Part shown: positions 57,005 to 64,000 of the stretch, piece after piece
How positions within the stretch are numbered: position 1 is the first letter of the stretch
How the letters are laid out: the number at the start of each line of letters is the position of its first letter
Position numbers and translations under genes: made by a program
The notes under the pieces: model-generated
What the model was told of the DNA's origin: nothing
What the model saw: only the letters and a program-made list of their open reading frames with translations
The model's database searches: none
Origin: Caldalkalibacillus uzonensis
Lineage (GTDB): Bacteria; Bacillota; Bacilli; Caldalkalibacillales; Caldalkalibacillaceae
Length of the DNA: 64,000 nt
Assembly: GCF_030814135.1 (NCBI RefSeq)
Contig: NZ_JAUSUQ010000008.1
Coordinates: 1 to 64,000, forward strand
Reading direction: 5' to 3'

Positions 57005-57511
57005 ATGAGTGAATTGAAAGAGCAATTAATCATTTTTATCACCAACACTTTGAATGCACTGCCAGCAGAAGTGATTGTCGTCATCATCAGCACTTTTCCC
57101 ATTTTGGAGCTAAGGGGCGGACTGCCTTGGGCCTTGTTAGAATATGGGATGCCCTTTTGGAAAGCTTACTGGCTTAGTGTGGTGGGCAACATGTTGCCAG
57201 TGATTCCTTTACTGCTCCTGTTTCGCCCACTCAGTGATGTTCTGATGCGCTTTAAATGGTACGCCCGCTTTTATGACTGGTTGTACAACCGTACCATGCG
57301 CAAAAGCGAAAAGGTGCAGCGTTATGGGGCGCTGGGACTGATCCTGTTTACAGCGGTTCCTTTTCCGACCACCGGGGCCTGGACTGCTTGCGTGGCGGCC
57401 AGCTTGTTTAATATCCGCTTAAGCTACGCCTTTAGCGCCATATTGGCGGGTGTGTTGATTGCCGGCCTGCTTGTGGGGGCTGCTTTTGGACTGATCACCT
57501 TTTCGCTGTAA
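57005..57511 (+). CDS. small multidrug export family protein (COG2426)
   Basis: 168 residues, four or five membrane segments. The ELRGGLPWALLEYGMPFWKAY and FTAVPFPTTGAWTACVAASLF motifs are typical of the Sm_multidrug_ex family; the actual substrate is unknown. ATG start with AAGGGG nearby. Lies between spoVB and comN. Confidence 0.85.
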   Translation: MSELKEQLIIFITNTLNALPAEVIVVIISTFPILELRGGLPWALLEYGMPFWKAYWLSVVGNMLPVIPLLLLFRPLSDVLMRFKWYARFYDWLYNRTMRKSEKVQRYGALGLILFTAVPFPTTGAWTACVAASLFNIRLSYAFSAILAGVLIAGLLVGAAFGLITFSL

Positions 57512-57549
57512 ATATCGGCTATAAACACCTTAAAAGGAGGCGTGGGCAC

Positions 57550-57810
57550 ATGGACAAGACTGATTTGTTAAAAAAGAAGCTGGACGAGGTTCTGGCCAGT
57601 AAAGTGGATGAGTTACGTCTCTTGGGTTATGAAGAGGTATCCAAGGATGAAGTGTGGGATTGTGTCACGTCCAAATATAAAGGGGAGTGGCCGCCCCTTC
57701 ACCGCCTGGTGAATGATATTTACGGCCTGAAAGCAACCGACCTGATGAACTGGTTAACGGTGGGTGCCTATCAAGGAACCATTGACTTTGGAAAAAATAG
57801 TCTTTTATAA
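57550..57810 (+). CDS. comN: post-transcriptional regulator ComN
   Basis: 86 residues, small acidic helical protein: LLKKKLDEVLASKVDELRLLGYEEVSKDEVWDCV. In B. subtilis ComN (YrzD) lies just upstream of secDF and influences comE mRNA. ATG after AAAAGGAGG. Its stop overlaps the possible ATG of secD. Confidence 0.9.
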   Translation: MDKTDLLKKKLDEVLASKVDELRLLGYEEVSKDEVWDCVTSKYKGEWPPLHRLVNDIYGLKATDLMNWLTVGAYQGTIDFGKNSLL

Positions 57811-57845
57811 TGGACCTATTGGACAAGAAGGAGGCACTCGGAGTA

Positions 57846-59126
57846 ATGAGATGGAGCATGATCTTGATCTTTGTGGCCATCGTCATCGGCGGCTTAACCT
57901 TTATGGCTTTCAGCGTGGACGAAGTGGTCAGTGATATTACCCTAGGCCTTGATTTGCAAGGCGGGTTCGAAATTTTGTACAGGGTTATACCAATTGATGA
58001 AGACCAAGAAATAACACAGGATTTGTTAAATGATACATATACGGCCCTTTACCGGCGGGTAGATGCCATGGGTGTCAGTGAGCCTGATCTCCGGGTGGAA
58101 GGGGAAGACCGCATCCGTGTCCGGCTGGCGGGGGTGCATGATCCGGAGGAAGCCCGGCGCTTTCTCTCCACAGAGGCCCGCCTCTCGTTTCGCAATACGG
58201 ATGATGAGCGTTTGTTTGGGGGAGAACACCTAAAAGAAGGGTCGGCCAGAGCGGTCTTCGATGAATTCAACCAGCCCGTTGTTACGGTAGAATTTAAGGA
58301 TCCGGAGCTGATTGGCCAGGTATCGGCTGAATATCTCGGAGATATCATCGTCATTTGGCTGGATTTTGATGAAAAGACAGATTCCTTCGCTGAAGAAAGC
58401 TTGAAAGAGGATCCCAAGTATTTGTCAGCTCCTGTGGTTCGGCAACCATTCAGCACAGGGGCCTCCATTACAGGCATGCCCAGTTATGAAGCTGCCCAAG
58501 AACTGGCCAGCCTCTTAAATGCCGGTGCCTTGCCTGTACAGTTGGAGGAGCTGACCGCGCGCAGCGTGAGCCCCACCCTTGGGGAGCGGGCCATGGATCT
58601 CACGGTCAGGGCGGGGATGATCGGCGGGGCCCTGATCGCCCTGTACATGCTCCTCTACTACCGCTTACCCGGTCTGGTGGCTGCGTTGGCCCTGTTCTTT
58701 TATGTGTATTTGGTCCTGGTTATCTTCAACTGGATGGATGCGGTGCTGACCTTGCCGGGGATTGCTGCCCTTGTGCTCGGGATCGGCATGGCGGTGGACG
58801 CCAATATTATTACCAATGAACGGATCAAAGAGGAGATCCGTTCTGGTAAAACGATCATGTCTTCCTTCCGGGCCGGATCAAAACGTTCGCTCCGCACCAT
58901 TATGGATGCCAATATCACCACCATTATTGCCGCTGGGGTGCTGTTTTACTTCGGGGACTTTGCCATTCAGGGTTTTGCCCTGATGCTCATTGTCAGCATC
59001 GTGCTTAGTTTGGTTACTGCTGTCTTGGGCTCCCGCCTGTTACTTGGCCTCTTGGTGGCCAGCCGGGCCTTTGATAAGCAGCCTCGCTGGTTCGGTGTGA
59101 AGGAGAGTGAGATCAGTGAACTTTAA
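57846..59126 (+). CDS. secD: protein translocase subunit SecD
   Basis: 426 residues. First membrane segment at about 5-25, then the large extracytoplasmic domain starting with DITLGLDLQGGFEILYRV, and five C-terminal membrane segments with LVLGIGMAVDANIITNERIKEE, the conserved motif of SecD. Uses the proton motive force to help protein export. ATG 57846 follows AAGGAGG and aligns with the family start; ATG 57810 is possible. In B. subtilis SecD and SecF are one chain; here they are separate genes. Confidence 0.94.
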   Translation: MRWSMILIFVAIVIGGLTFMAFSVDEVVSDITLGLDLQGGFEILYRVIPIDEDQEITQDLLNDTYTALYRRVDAMGVSEPDLRVEGEDRIRVRLAGVHDPEEARRFLSTEARLSFRNTDDERLFGGEHLKEGSARAVFDEFNQPVVTVEFKDPELIGQVSAEYLGDIIVIWLDFDEKTDSFAEESLKEDPKYLSAPVVRQPFSTGASITGMPSYEAAQELASLLNAGALPVQLEELTARSVSPTLGERAMDLTVRAGMIGGALIALYMLLYYRLPGLVAALALFFYVYLVLVIFNWMDAVLTLPGIAALVLGIGMAVDANIITNERIKEEIRSGKTIMSSFRAGSKRSLRTIMDANITTIIAAGVLFYFGDFAIQGFALMLIVSIVLSLVTAVLGSRLLLGLLVASRAFDKQPRWFGVKESEISEL

Positions 59127-60042
59127 CTTTGATCCGGAATCTAACCGCTATCAATTTGTCAAGCACCGCTACAAATACTTCCTTCTATCGGGCCTGTTAA
59201 TCGGCCTTGGCTTGCTGATTATCGCCATTATGGGCATTAACCTTGGCGTGGACTTTGAAAGTGGATCTACCTTGGAAATTATGATCCAGGATCAGGCTTT
59301 TACATCTGAAGAGGTTGAGGCTGTTTTGGCTGACCTCGGTTTGGAACCGGGAAGCATCCGCTTGATCGGAAACAACAATGAGATTGCCGAAGTCCGTTTT
59401 ATTGGCACGCTGGATCAGGAGCAGATCACCCAGGTGCGCCAAGCTTTTGCCGAGCATTTCGGCCAGGTTGATATCAATGAATCCACCGTGTCACCCATGG
59501 TGGCCCGGGAGCTGGCCCGCCAGGCTGTGTACGGCATTTTGCTGGCTTCGGTGGCGGTGATTATCTACGTGGCCATCCGCTTTGAATATCGCTTTGGCGT
59601 GGCGGCCATTATTGCCTTGTTCCATGATGCCCTGTTCATTGTAGCCCTGTTTGCTCTGTTGCGTCTGGAAGTTGATCTCACATTTATTGCCGCCGTGTTA
59701 ACCATTGTGGGTTACTCCATTAACGATACCATCGTCATTTTTGACCGCTTGCGGGAAAATATGAAGTTTGCCAAACTGAAAACCGTGGAGGACTTGGAAC
59801 AGCTGGTCAATCGCAGCATTGTGGAAAACTTGCCCCGTACCTTGAATACGTCTATCACCGTTGTTTTTGCCGCCCTGGCCCTCTATCTTTTGGGCGGAGA
59901 GGGGATTCGCAACTTTTCCTTGGCCCTGTTGGTTGGCCTGTTGGCTGGGACCTACTCATCGATATTTATTGCTGCCCAATTGTGGTTCGAATGGAAAAAA
60001 CGGGAGCTTAAAAAGAAGTTGTTTCATCCCCAGAATGCATAA
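59116..60042 (+). CDS. secF: protein translocase subunit SecF
   Basis: 308 residues. N-terminal membrane segment (about 17-38), MGINLGVDFESGSTLEIM at the start of the external domain, five further membrane segments and the TIVGYSINDTIVIFDRLREN motif of SecF. GTG 59116, 10 bases after AGGAG, overlaps the end of secD by 11 bases; an upstream GTG at 59107 is too close to the ribosome site. Confidence 0.94.
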   Translation: MNFNFDPESNRYQFVKHRYKYFLLSGLLIGLGLLIIAIMGINLGVDFESGSTLEIMIQDQAFTSEEVEAVLADLGLEPGSIRLIGNNNEIAEVRFIGTLDQEQITQVRQAFAEHFGQVDINESTVSPMVARELARQAVYGILLASVAVIIYVAIRFEYRFGVAAIIALFHDALFIVALFALLRLEVDLTFIAAVLTIVGYSINDTIVIFDRLRENMKFAKLKTVEDLEQLVNRSIVENLPRTLNTSITVVFAALALYLLGGEGIRNFSLALLVGLLAGTYSSIFIAAQLWFEWKKRELKKKLFHPQNA

Positions 60043-60045
60043 AGT

Positions 60046-60072
60046 AAACCGTGGAGCACTCCACGGTTTTTC
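60046..60072 (+). terminator. terminator after secF
   Basis: AAACCGTGGAG (60046-60056) / CTCCACGGTTT (60059-60069) with a two-base loop CA, then T. Almost perfectly palindromic. Confidence 0.88.
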
Positions 60073-60138
60073 TTTGTCATGGGCTAAAATGTTGGCAACA
60101 GGCAAAAGATAGATGAGAGAAGGAAAGGAAAGATTGAC

Positions 60139-61032
60139 ATGACAACCAATCAACGTTTTCAACAAGCGGAATTTGCCGCCTGGGTGGGAATTCTAGGCAA
60201 CCTGCTGCTGGCTGTGTTAAAAGTGGTGGTGGGTACCATCGGCAACAGCCGGGCCTTGGTGGCCGATGCGGTTCATTCCGCTTCGGATGTGATCGGTTCA
60301 GTTGCCGTCCTGATCGGTTTAAAAGCGGCCAAATTGCCCCCTGACCGGGACCATCCCTACGGACATGGCAAGGCGGAGTCCATTGCGGCCATCATTGTGG
60401 CTGTGATCTTATTCCTGGTCGGGCTGCAAATCGGTTACGGCTCCTTTCAAGCATTATTTGAACCGATTGTGTCCCCCAGTGTGATTGCTGTGTTTGTCGC
60501 TCTGTTTTCCATCCTGGTTAAAGAGCTCATGTTTCAGTACAAATACCGTCTGGGGAAAAAATTGAACAGCGATGCCTTGATCACCAATGCCTGGGAACAC
60601 CGTTCCGATGTGTTTTCCTCTGTGGCTGCCTTGATCGGTATCGGCGGGGCAGTGCTTGGCGGCTATGTGGGTCTGCCTTGGCTGGTCTATCTTGATCCAG
60701 TGGCGGGCATCGTTGTCTCTGTGCTGGTGATGCGGGTAGCCTGGCATTTGGGGAAAGAGTCAATCCACAATACACTGGACCATGTATTGCATGAGGAAGA
60801 TGCGCTGGAGTTGCGCAAAACGGCTGAATCGGTCCACGGGGTGATTCAAGTGGATGAATTATATGCCCGTGAACACGGCCACTATGTGATTGTAGATGTC
60901 AAAATTGCCGTAGACCCTGAGATCACAGTAGAAGAGGGACATGACATCGGCAAGCAAGTGAAGGAAAAACTCATTGAAGATCATGCCCATGTCCAGGATG
61001 TATTGGTGCATATCAATCCTTATCGCAAATGA
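60139..61032 (+). CDS. cation diffusion facilitator family efflux transporter
   Basis: 297 residues. Six membrane segments; metal site ADAVHSASDVIGS in helix 2 and the histidine-rich HPYGHGKAES loop typical of CDF exporters, second site NAWEHRSDVFSS in helix 5, and a C-terminal cytoplasmic ferredoxin-like domain (about 205-297). Most similar in layout to manganese or iron exporters such as MneP/MneS, but the metal cannot be fixed by eye. Occupies the place where B. subtilis has yrvC and yrvD between secDF and recJ. Confidence 0.9.
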   Translation: MTTNQRFQQAEFAAWVGILGNLLLAVLKVVVGTIGNSRALVADAVHSASDVIGSVAVLIGLKAAKLPPDRDHPYGHGKAESIAAIIVAVILFLVGLQIGYGSFQALFEPIVSPSVIAVFVALFSILVKELMFQYKYRLGKKLNSDALITNAWEHRSDVFSSVAALIGIGGAVLGGYVGLPWLVYLDPVAGIVVSVLVMRVAWHLGKESIHNTLDHVLHEEDALELRKTAESVHGVIQVDELYAREHGHYVIVDVKIAVDPEITVEEGHDIGKQVKEKLIEDHAHVQDVLVHINPYRK

Positions 61033-61094
61033 AACATTGTCACTCCTGTCCCCTTCCAGTATAATGAATGGGGATTCAAAGGAGTGACGTTACT

Positions 61095-63494
61095 ATGCTG
61101 GCTTCACGAACGCGATGGAAAGTGGCTTCCCCCGCAGTTGAACGGGTGAGGCAGCTGCAAAAAGAATTGGGCCTAACTTCCCTTGTGGCTAAAGTCATGG
61201 CGGCCAGGGACTGGGACGTAGAACAAGCCCGCCAGTTTATGGACGTAGATAACCAAACCTTTCACGATCCATTTCTGATGGATGGCATGGCGGAAGCTGT
61301 CGAGCGGATTCAGGAGGCCTTATTAAACGATGAAAAAATCCGTGTTTACGGGGATTATGACTGCGATGGCATTACCAGCACAGTGATTATGTATAAGACA
61401 TTGTCAGGGCTGGGTGCCTCCGTCGATTATTATATTCCTAACCGCTTCAGTGAAGGGTACGGCCTGAACAAGGCTGCCATTGACAAGGCCAAAGCTGAAG
61501 GGATTCAGCTTTTGGTGACGGTGGATACCGGCATTTCCGGGCGGGAGGAAATAGCGTATGCCACGCAGCTTGGCATTGATGTGATTGTGACGGATCACCA
61601 TCAGCCACCCCCTGAATTGCCAGAATGCCTGGCCGTCATCAATCCCAAGAAGCCTGGTTGTTCGTACCCGTTTAAGGACTTGTCCGGAGCGGGCCTTGCC
61701 CTGAAAATGGCCCAGGCCTTGCTGGATGACATACCACTGGAGCTTGTGGATATTGCAGCGATCGGCACCATTGCCGACCTGGTGCCACTTGTGGACGAAA
61801 ACCGGTTAATTGCCTATCACGGGCTGAAGGTGCTTAACCATACCCAGCATGTGGGCCTGCAAGTCTTAATTGAACAAGCGGGGCTGGGTGACGCGTCTGT
61901 TGATGAGCAGCATGTGGGTTTTGCCCTCGGTCCCCGTCTCAACTCATGCGGCCGGCTGGCTTCAGCCGATACGGCCGTTCAACTTTTTTTAACGAACGAC
62001 CGCGGGCAAGCCACGGCCATTGTGCAGGAGATGGAGAAGTTAAATACGGAGCGCCAGCGTTTGGTCCAGCAGATTGTGCAGGAAGCCAAAGCTCTGATTG
62101 AAACGGATTATCCTCACTCGAAGCCCAAAGCGCTTGTGGTGGCATCGGAAGGCTGGCACGAAGGTGTGTTGGGGATTGTAGCCTCCAAATTGGTGGAACA
62201 CTATTATGTACCGGTTGTGGTGCTGACCATTGATGCAGAAAGCGGCCTGGCCAAAGGTTCAGCCCGCAGTATCGAAGGATTTGATATTTATCAAGCTTTA
62301 TCAACTTGCCGGGAATGGCTGCCTCATTTCGGCGGACATCCCATGGCTGCCGGCTTAAGTTTAGCTGCTGAACATATTCCATACATACGCACCCGTTTGG
62401 ATCAACTGGCAGAACAATGGTTGTCGGAAGAAGATTTACAGCCTGCTACCCGCATTGATATCCTCTGCACCGCCAGTGAACTGACGTTGGAGGCTATTGA
62501 ACAGCTGCGCCGGCTGGCTCCGTTTGGTGAGGGCAATCCCAAGCCGGTGCTTCTCCTGGAACAACTGAGTATTCAGGAACTGCGCCAAGTAGGTACAGAT
62601 GGGCAGCATTTAAAATGTGTATTTCACCAAGAAGATACATATCTGGAGACAATAGGCTTTGGCTGGGGTGAGATAGCCCACCAGATCAGCCCGGCAGCTA
62701 AAGTCAACCTGATTGGGGAAGCGTCCATTAACGAATGGAATGGCCAGCGCAAGCCACAGATTATGATGACTGACCTGGAAGTCCGTGAACGCCAGTTCTT
62801 CGATTGGCGCAGCAAAAAGGACTTGGCCGAACTGGACCGCCTGTTACCGGCTGATGAGACTGTGGCCGTGTGTTGCTTTCGGGACAGTCGGCCGGAGGGG
62901 TTCCTGGAGCAAGCGCACCCTATCTCCGTTGCCCTTAACGGACAGCCGGACCAGCCCCCCTTACTTGGCCAGGCCGGACGTGTACTCTTGTATGACCTGC
63001 CCCGTTCAGAGGAACAACTGCACCGTTTTTGCCGCTATCTGGGACATGTGGGACGGATTTATATGATGTTTCACCATGATGGCAGCCATTTTTTCTCCAC
63101 CATTCCAACGCGGGAGCATTTTAAATGGTATTATGCCTTTTTGCAACACAAGGGTCCTTTTGATCTGAAGGCATGGGGCCCCCGGCTGGCCAAGCAGAAA
63201 GGCTGGACCATGGATACCCTGCAATTTATGACCGATGTGTTTTTGGAACTGGAATTTGCTACAATAAGAGAGGGTAAAATACAACTCATTCCCCATCCAC
63301 GGAAGAAAGATTTGAGCCAATCAACTTGTTATCAGCTGAAACAGGAAGAACTGAAGTTGGAGCAAGTACTGATTTATTCGTCATATCAGGAACTGATCCG
63401 TTACTTATCTCACCATATTGAGAGTCATCAGGCCGATGAAAGCAGTCAGGCCAACTCGGACATGAACAAGGAGGAAAAGGCTTATGGATTTTAA
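61095..63494 (+). CDS. recJ: single-stranded-DNA-specific exonuclease RecJ
   Basis: 799 residues. DHH phosphoesterase core: [19 protein letters not shown] (motif I), LLVTVDTGI (motif II), [13 protein letters not shown] (motif III), then DHHA1 and an OB fold (about 460-560). The C-terminal 230 residues are the extra region found in Bacillus RecJ. Degrades single strands 5'-3' in mismatch repair and recombination. Start at ATG 61095 after AAAGGAG. The stop overlaps apt by 11 bases. Confidence 0.96.
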   Translation: MLASRTRWKVASPAVERVRQLQKELGLTSLVAKVMAARDWDVEQARQFMDVDNQTFHDPFLMDGMAEAVERIQEALLNDEKIRVYGDYDCDGITSTVIMYKTLSGLGASVDYYIPNRFSEGYGLNKAAIDKAKAEGIQLLVTVDTGISGREEIAYATQLGIDVIVTDHHQPPPELPECLAVINPKKPGCSYPFKDLSGAGLALKMAQALLDDIPLELVDIAAIGTIADLVPLVDENRLIAYHGLKVLNHTQHVGLQVLIEQAGLGDASVDEQHVGFALGPRLNSCGRLASADTAVQLFLTNDRGQATAIVQEMEKLNTERQRLVQQIVQEAKALIETDYPHSKPKALVVASEGWHEGVLGIVASKLVEHYYVPVVVLTIDAESGLAKGSARSIEGFDIYQALSTCREWLPHFGGHPMAAGLSLAAEHIPYIRTRLDQLAEQWLSEEDLQPATRIDILCTASELTLEAIEQLRRLAPFGEGNPKPVLLLEQLSIQELRQVGTDGQHLKCVFHQEDTYLETIGFGWGEIAHQISPAAKVNLIGEASINEWNGQRKPQIMMTDLEVRERQFFDWRSKKDLAELDRLLPADETVAVCCFRDSRPEGFLEQAHPISVALNGQPDQPPLLGQAGRVLLYDLPRSEEQLHRFCRYLGHVGRIYMMFHHDGSHFFSTIPTREHFKWYYAFLQHKGPFDLKAWGPRLAKQKGWTMDTLQFMTDVFLELEFATIREGKIQLIPHPRKKDLSQSTCYQLKQEELKLEQVLIYSSYQELIRYLSHHIESHQADESSQANSDMNKEEKAYGF

Positions 63495-63999
63495 AGCAAA
63501 AATCAGAGTGATCAAGGATTTCCCCCAGCCCGGTATTCGTTTCAAGGACATTACCACACTGTTAAAAGATGGCCAAGCTTACCAGGCAGCCATTGACCAG
63601 CTGGCCAGCTTTGCTGAATCGAAAGGGGCAGACCTTGTTGTCGGACCGGAAGCCAGGGGGTTTGTCATCGGGGCACCGATCGCCTATAAACTGGGCAAGG
63701 GATTTGTGCCTGTGCGTAAATCCGGTAAGCTTCCCGCTGAAGCAGTCCAAGCTGAATATGACTTGGAATATGGCAAAGATGCACTGGCGATACATAAAGA
63801 TGCCATTGTCAAAGGACAGAAAGTACTGGTGGCCGATGACCTCTTGGCGACCGGGGGGACCATTTCCACAACGATCAACTTGGTTGAACAACTGGGCGGT
63901 GAAGTTGTGGGTTGCGTCTTTCTGATCGAATTGACCTATCTGAATGGCCGGGAAAAACTCGGTTCTCATTACGATGTTTATTCCCTTGTGCAGTACTGA
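63484..63999 (+). CDS. apt: adenine phosphoribosyltransferase
   Basis: 171 residues, complete to the TGA at 63997-63999. PRPP-binding motif [17 protein letters not shown] (PRT signature), purine-recognition N terminus with [18 protein letters not shown], and [18 protein letters not shown]. Converts adenine and PRPP to AMP. ATG start after AAGGAGG inside the last codons of recJ. In B. subtilis relA follows; it would lie beyond this window. Confidence 0.97.
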   Translation: MDFKAKIRVIKDFPQPGIRFKDITTLLKDGQAYQAAIDQLASFAESKGADLVVGPEARGFVIGAPIAYKLGKGFVPVRKSGKLPAEAVQAEYDLEYGKDALAIHKDAIVKGQKVLVADDLLATGGTISTTINLVEQLGGEVVGCVFLIELTYLNGREKLGSHYDVYSLVQY

Positions 64000-64000
64000 G

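Overview
The window reads as one block of chromosome from a spore-forming Bacillota of the order Bacillales. Gene order closely follows the Bacillus subtilis ysoA-tig to apt interval: tig, clpX, lonB, lon, ysxC, hemAXCDBL, spoVID, ysxE, valS, folC, comC, spoIIB, maf, radC, mreBCD, minCD, spoIVFAB, rplU, prp, rpmA, spo0B, obg, pheB, safA, coxA-like, yebC, bofC, ruvAB, queA, tgt, yajC, yrzE, yrbG, spoVB, comN, secDF, recJ, apt. Almost every gene is on the + strand. Many TTG and GTG starts, strong GGAGG-type ribosome sites and UPF0236 insertion sequences fit a thermophilic or alkaliphilic lineage such as Caldalkalibacillus; that genus guess is inference from general knowledge, not from a search.

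Layout. 1-600: 3' end of a UPF0236 transposase, then a promoter, a leader hairpin, tRNA-Gly(UCC), tRNA-Arg(UCU) and a terminator. 0.6-9.6 kb: hypothetical gene, trigger factor and a protein quality-control run (tig, clpP, clpX, lonB, lon) ending in the ribosome-assembly GTPase ysxC. 9.7-16 kb: tetrapyrrole operon hemA-hemX-hemC-hemD-hemB-hemL. 16-20 kb: spore morphogenesis (spoVID, two CotS/YsxE-like proteins, one small membrane protein on the - strand). 19.9-20.6 kb: a non-coding stretch with an orphan structured element resembling an IS200/IS605 right end, then a complete valine T-box with its own promoter. 20.6-29 kb: valS, folC, a membrane diguanylate cyclase, comC, spoIIB. 28.8-36.4 kb: maf, radC, mreBCD, minCD and the SpoIVF sigma-K checkpoint pair, with a small unknown gene in between. 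36.4-38 kb: an intact UPF0236 insertion sequence. 38-43.9 kb: RNase G, the L21 leader with rplU-prp-rpmA, spo0B, obg, a class I amidotransferase and the ACT protein PheB. 44-49 kb: SafA-like coat protein, a CotS-family kinase-like protein, nadE, a YhcN-type spore lipoprotein, yebC, a short BofC. 49-64 kb: ruvC-ruvA-ruvB-queA-tgt-yajC, yrzE, a DUF421 gene, spoVB, an export protein, comN, split secD and secF, a CDF transporter, recJ and apt.

Departures from the B. subtilis layout are the interesting part: clpP sits between tig and clpX, ruvC is present, SecD and SecF are separate, an RNase E/G gene precedes rplU, BofC is short, a GGDEF protein lies between folC and comC, a CDF transporter precedes recJ, and two transposable-element remnants or copies punctuate the block. 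A recurring motif is a hairpin whose 3' arm carries the ribosome binding site of the next gene (small gene at 34.3 kb, transposase, spore lipoprotein, bofC). I found no CRISPR array, prophage or clearly new multi-gene system. The best candidates for something undescribed are the orphan omega-RNA-like element at 19.97-20.05 kb and the hairpin-covered small gene at 34.3 kb.
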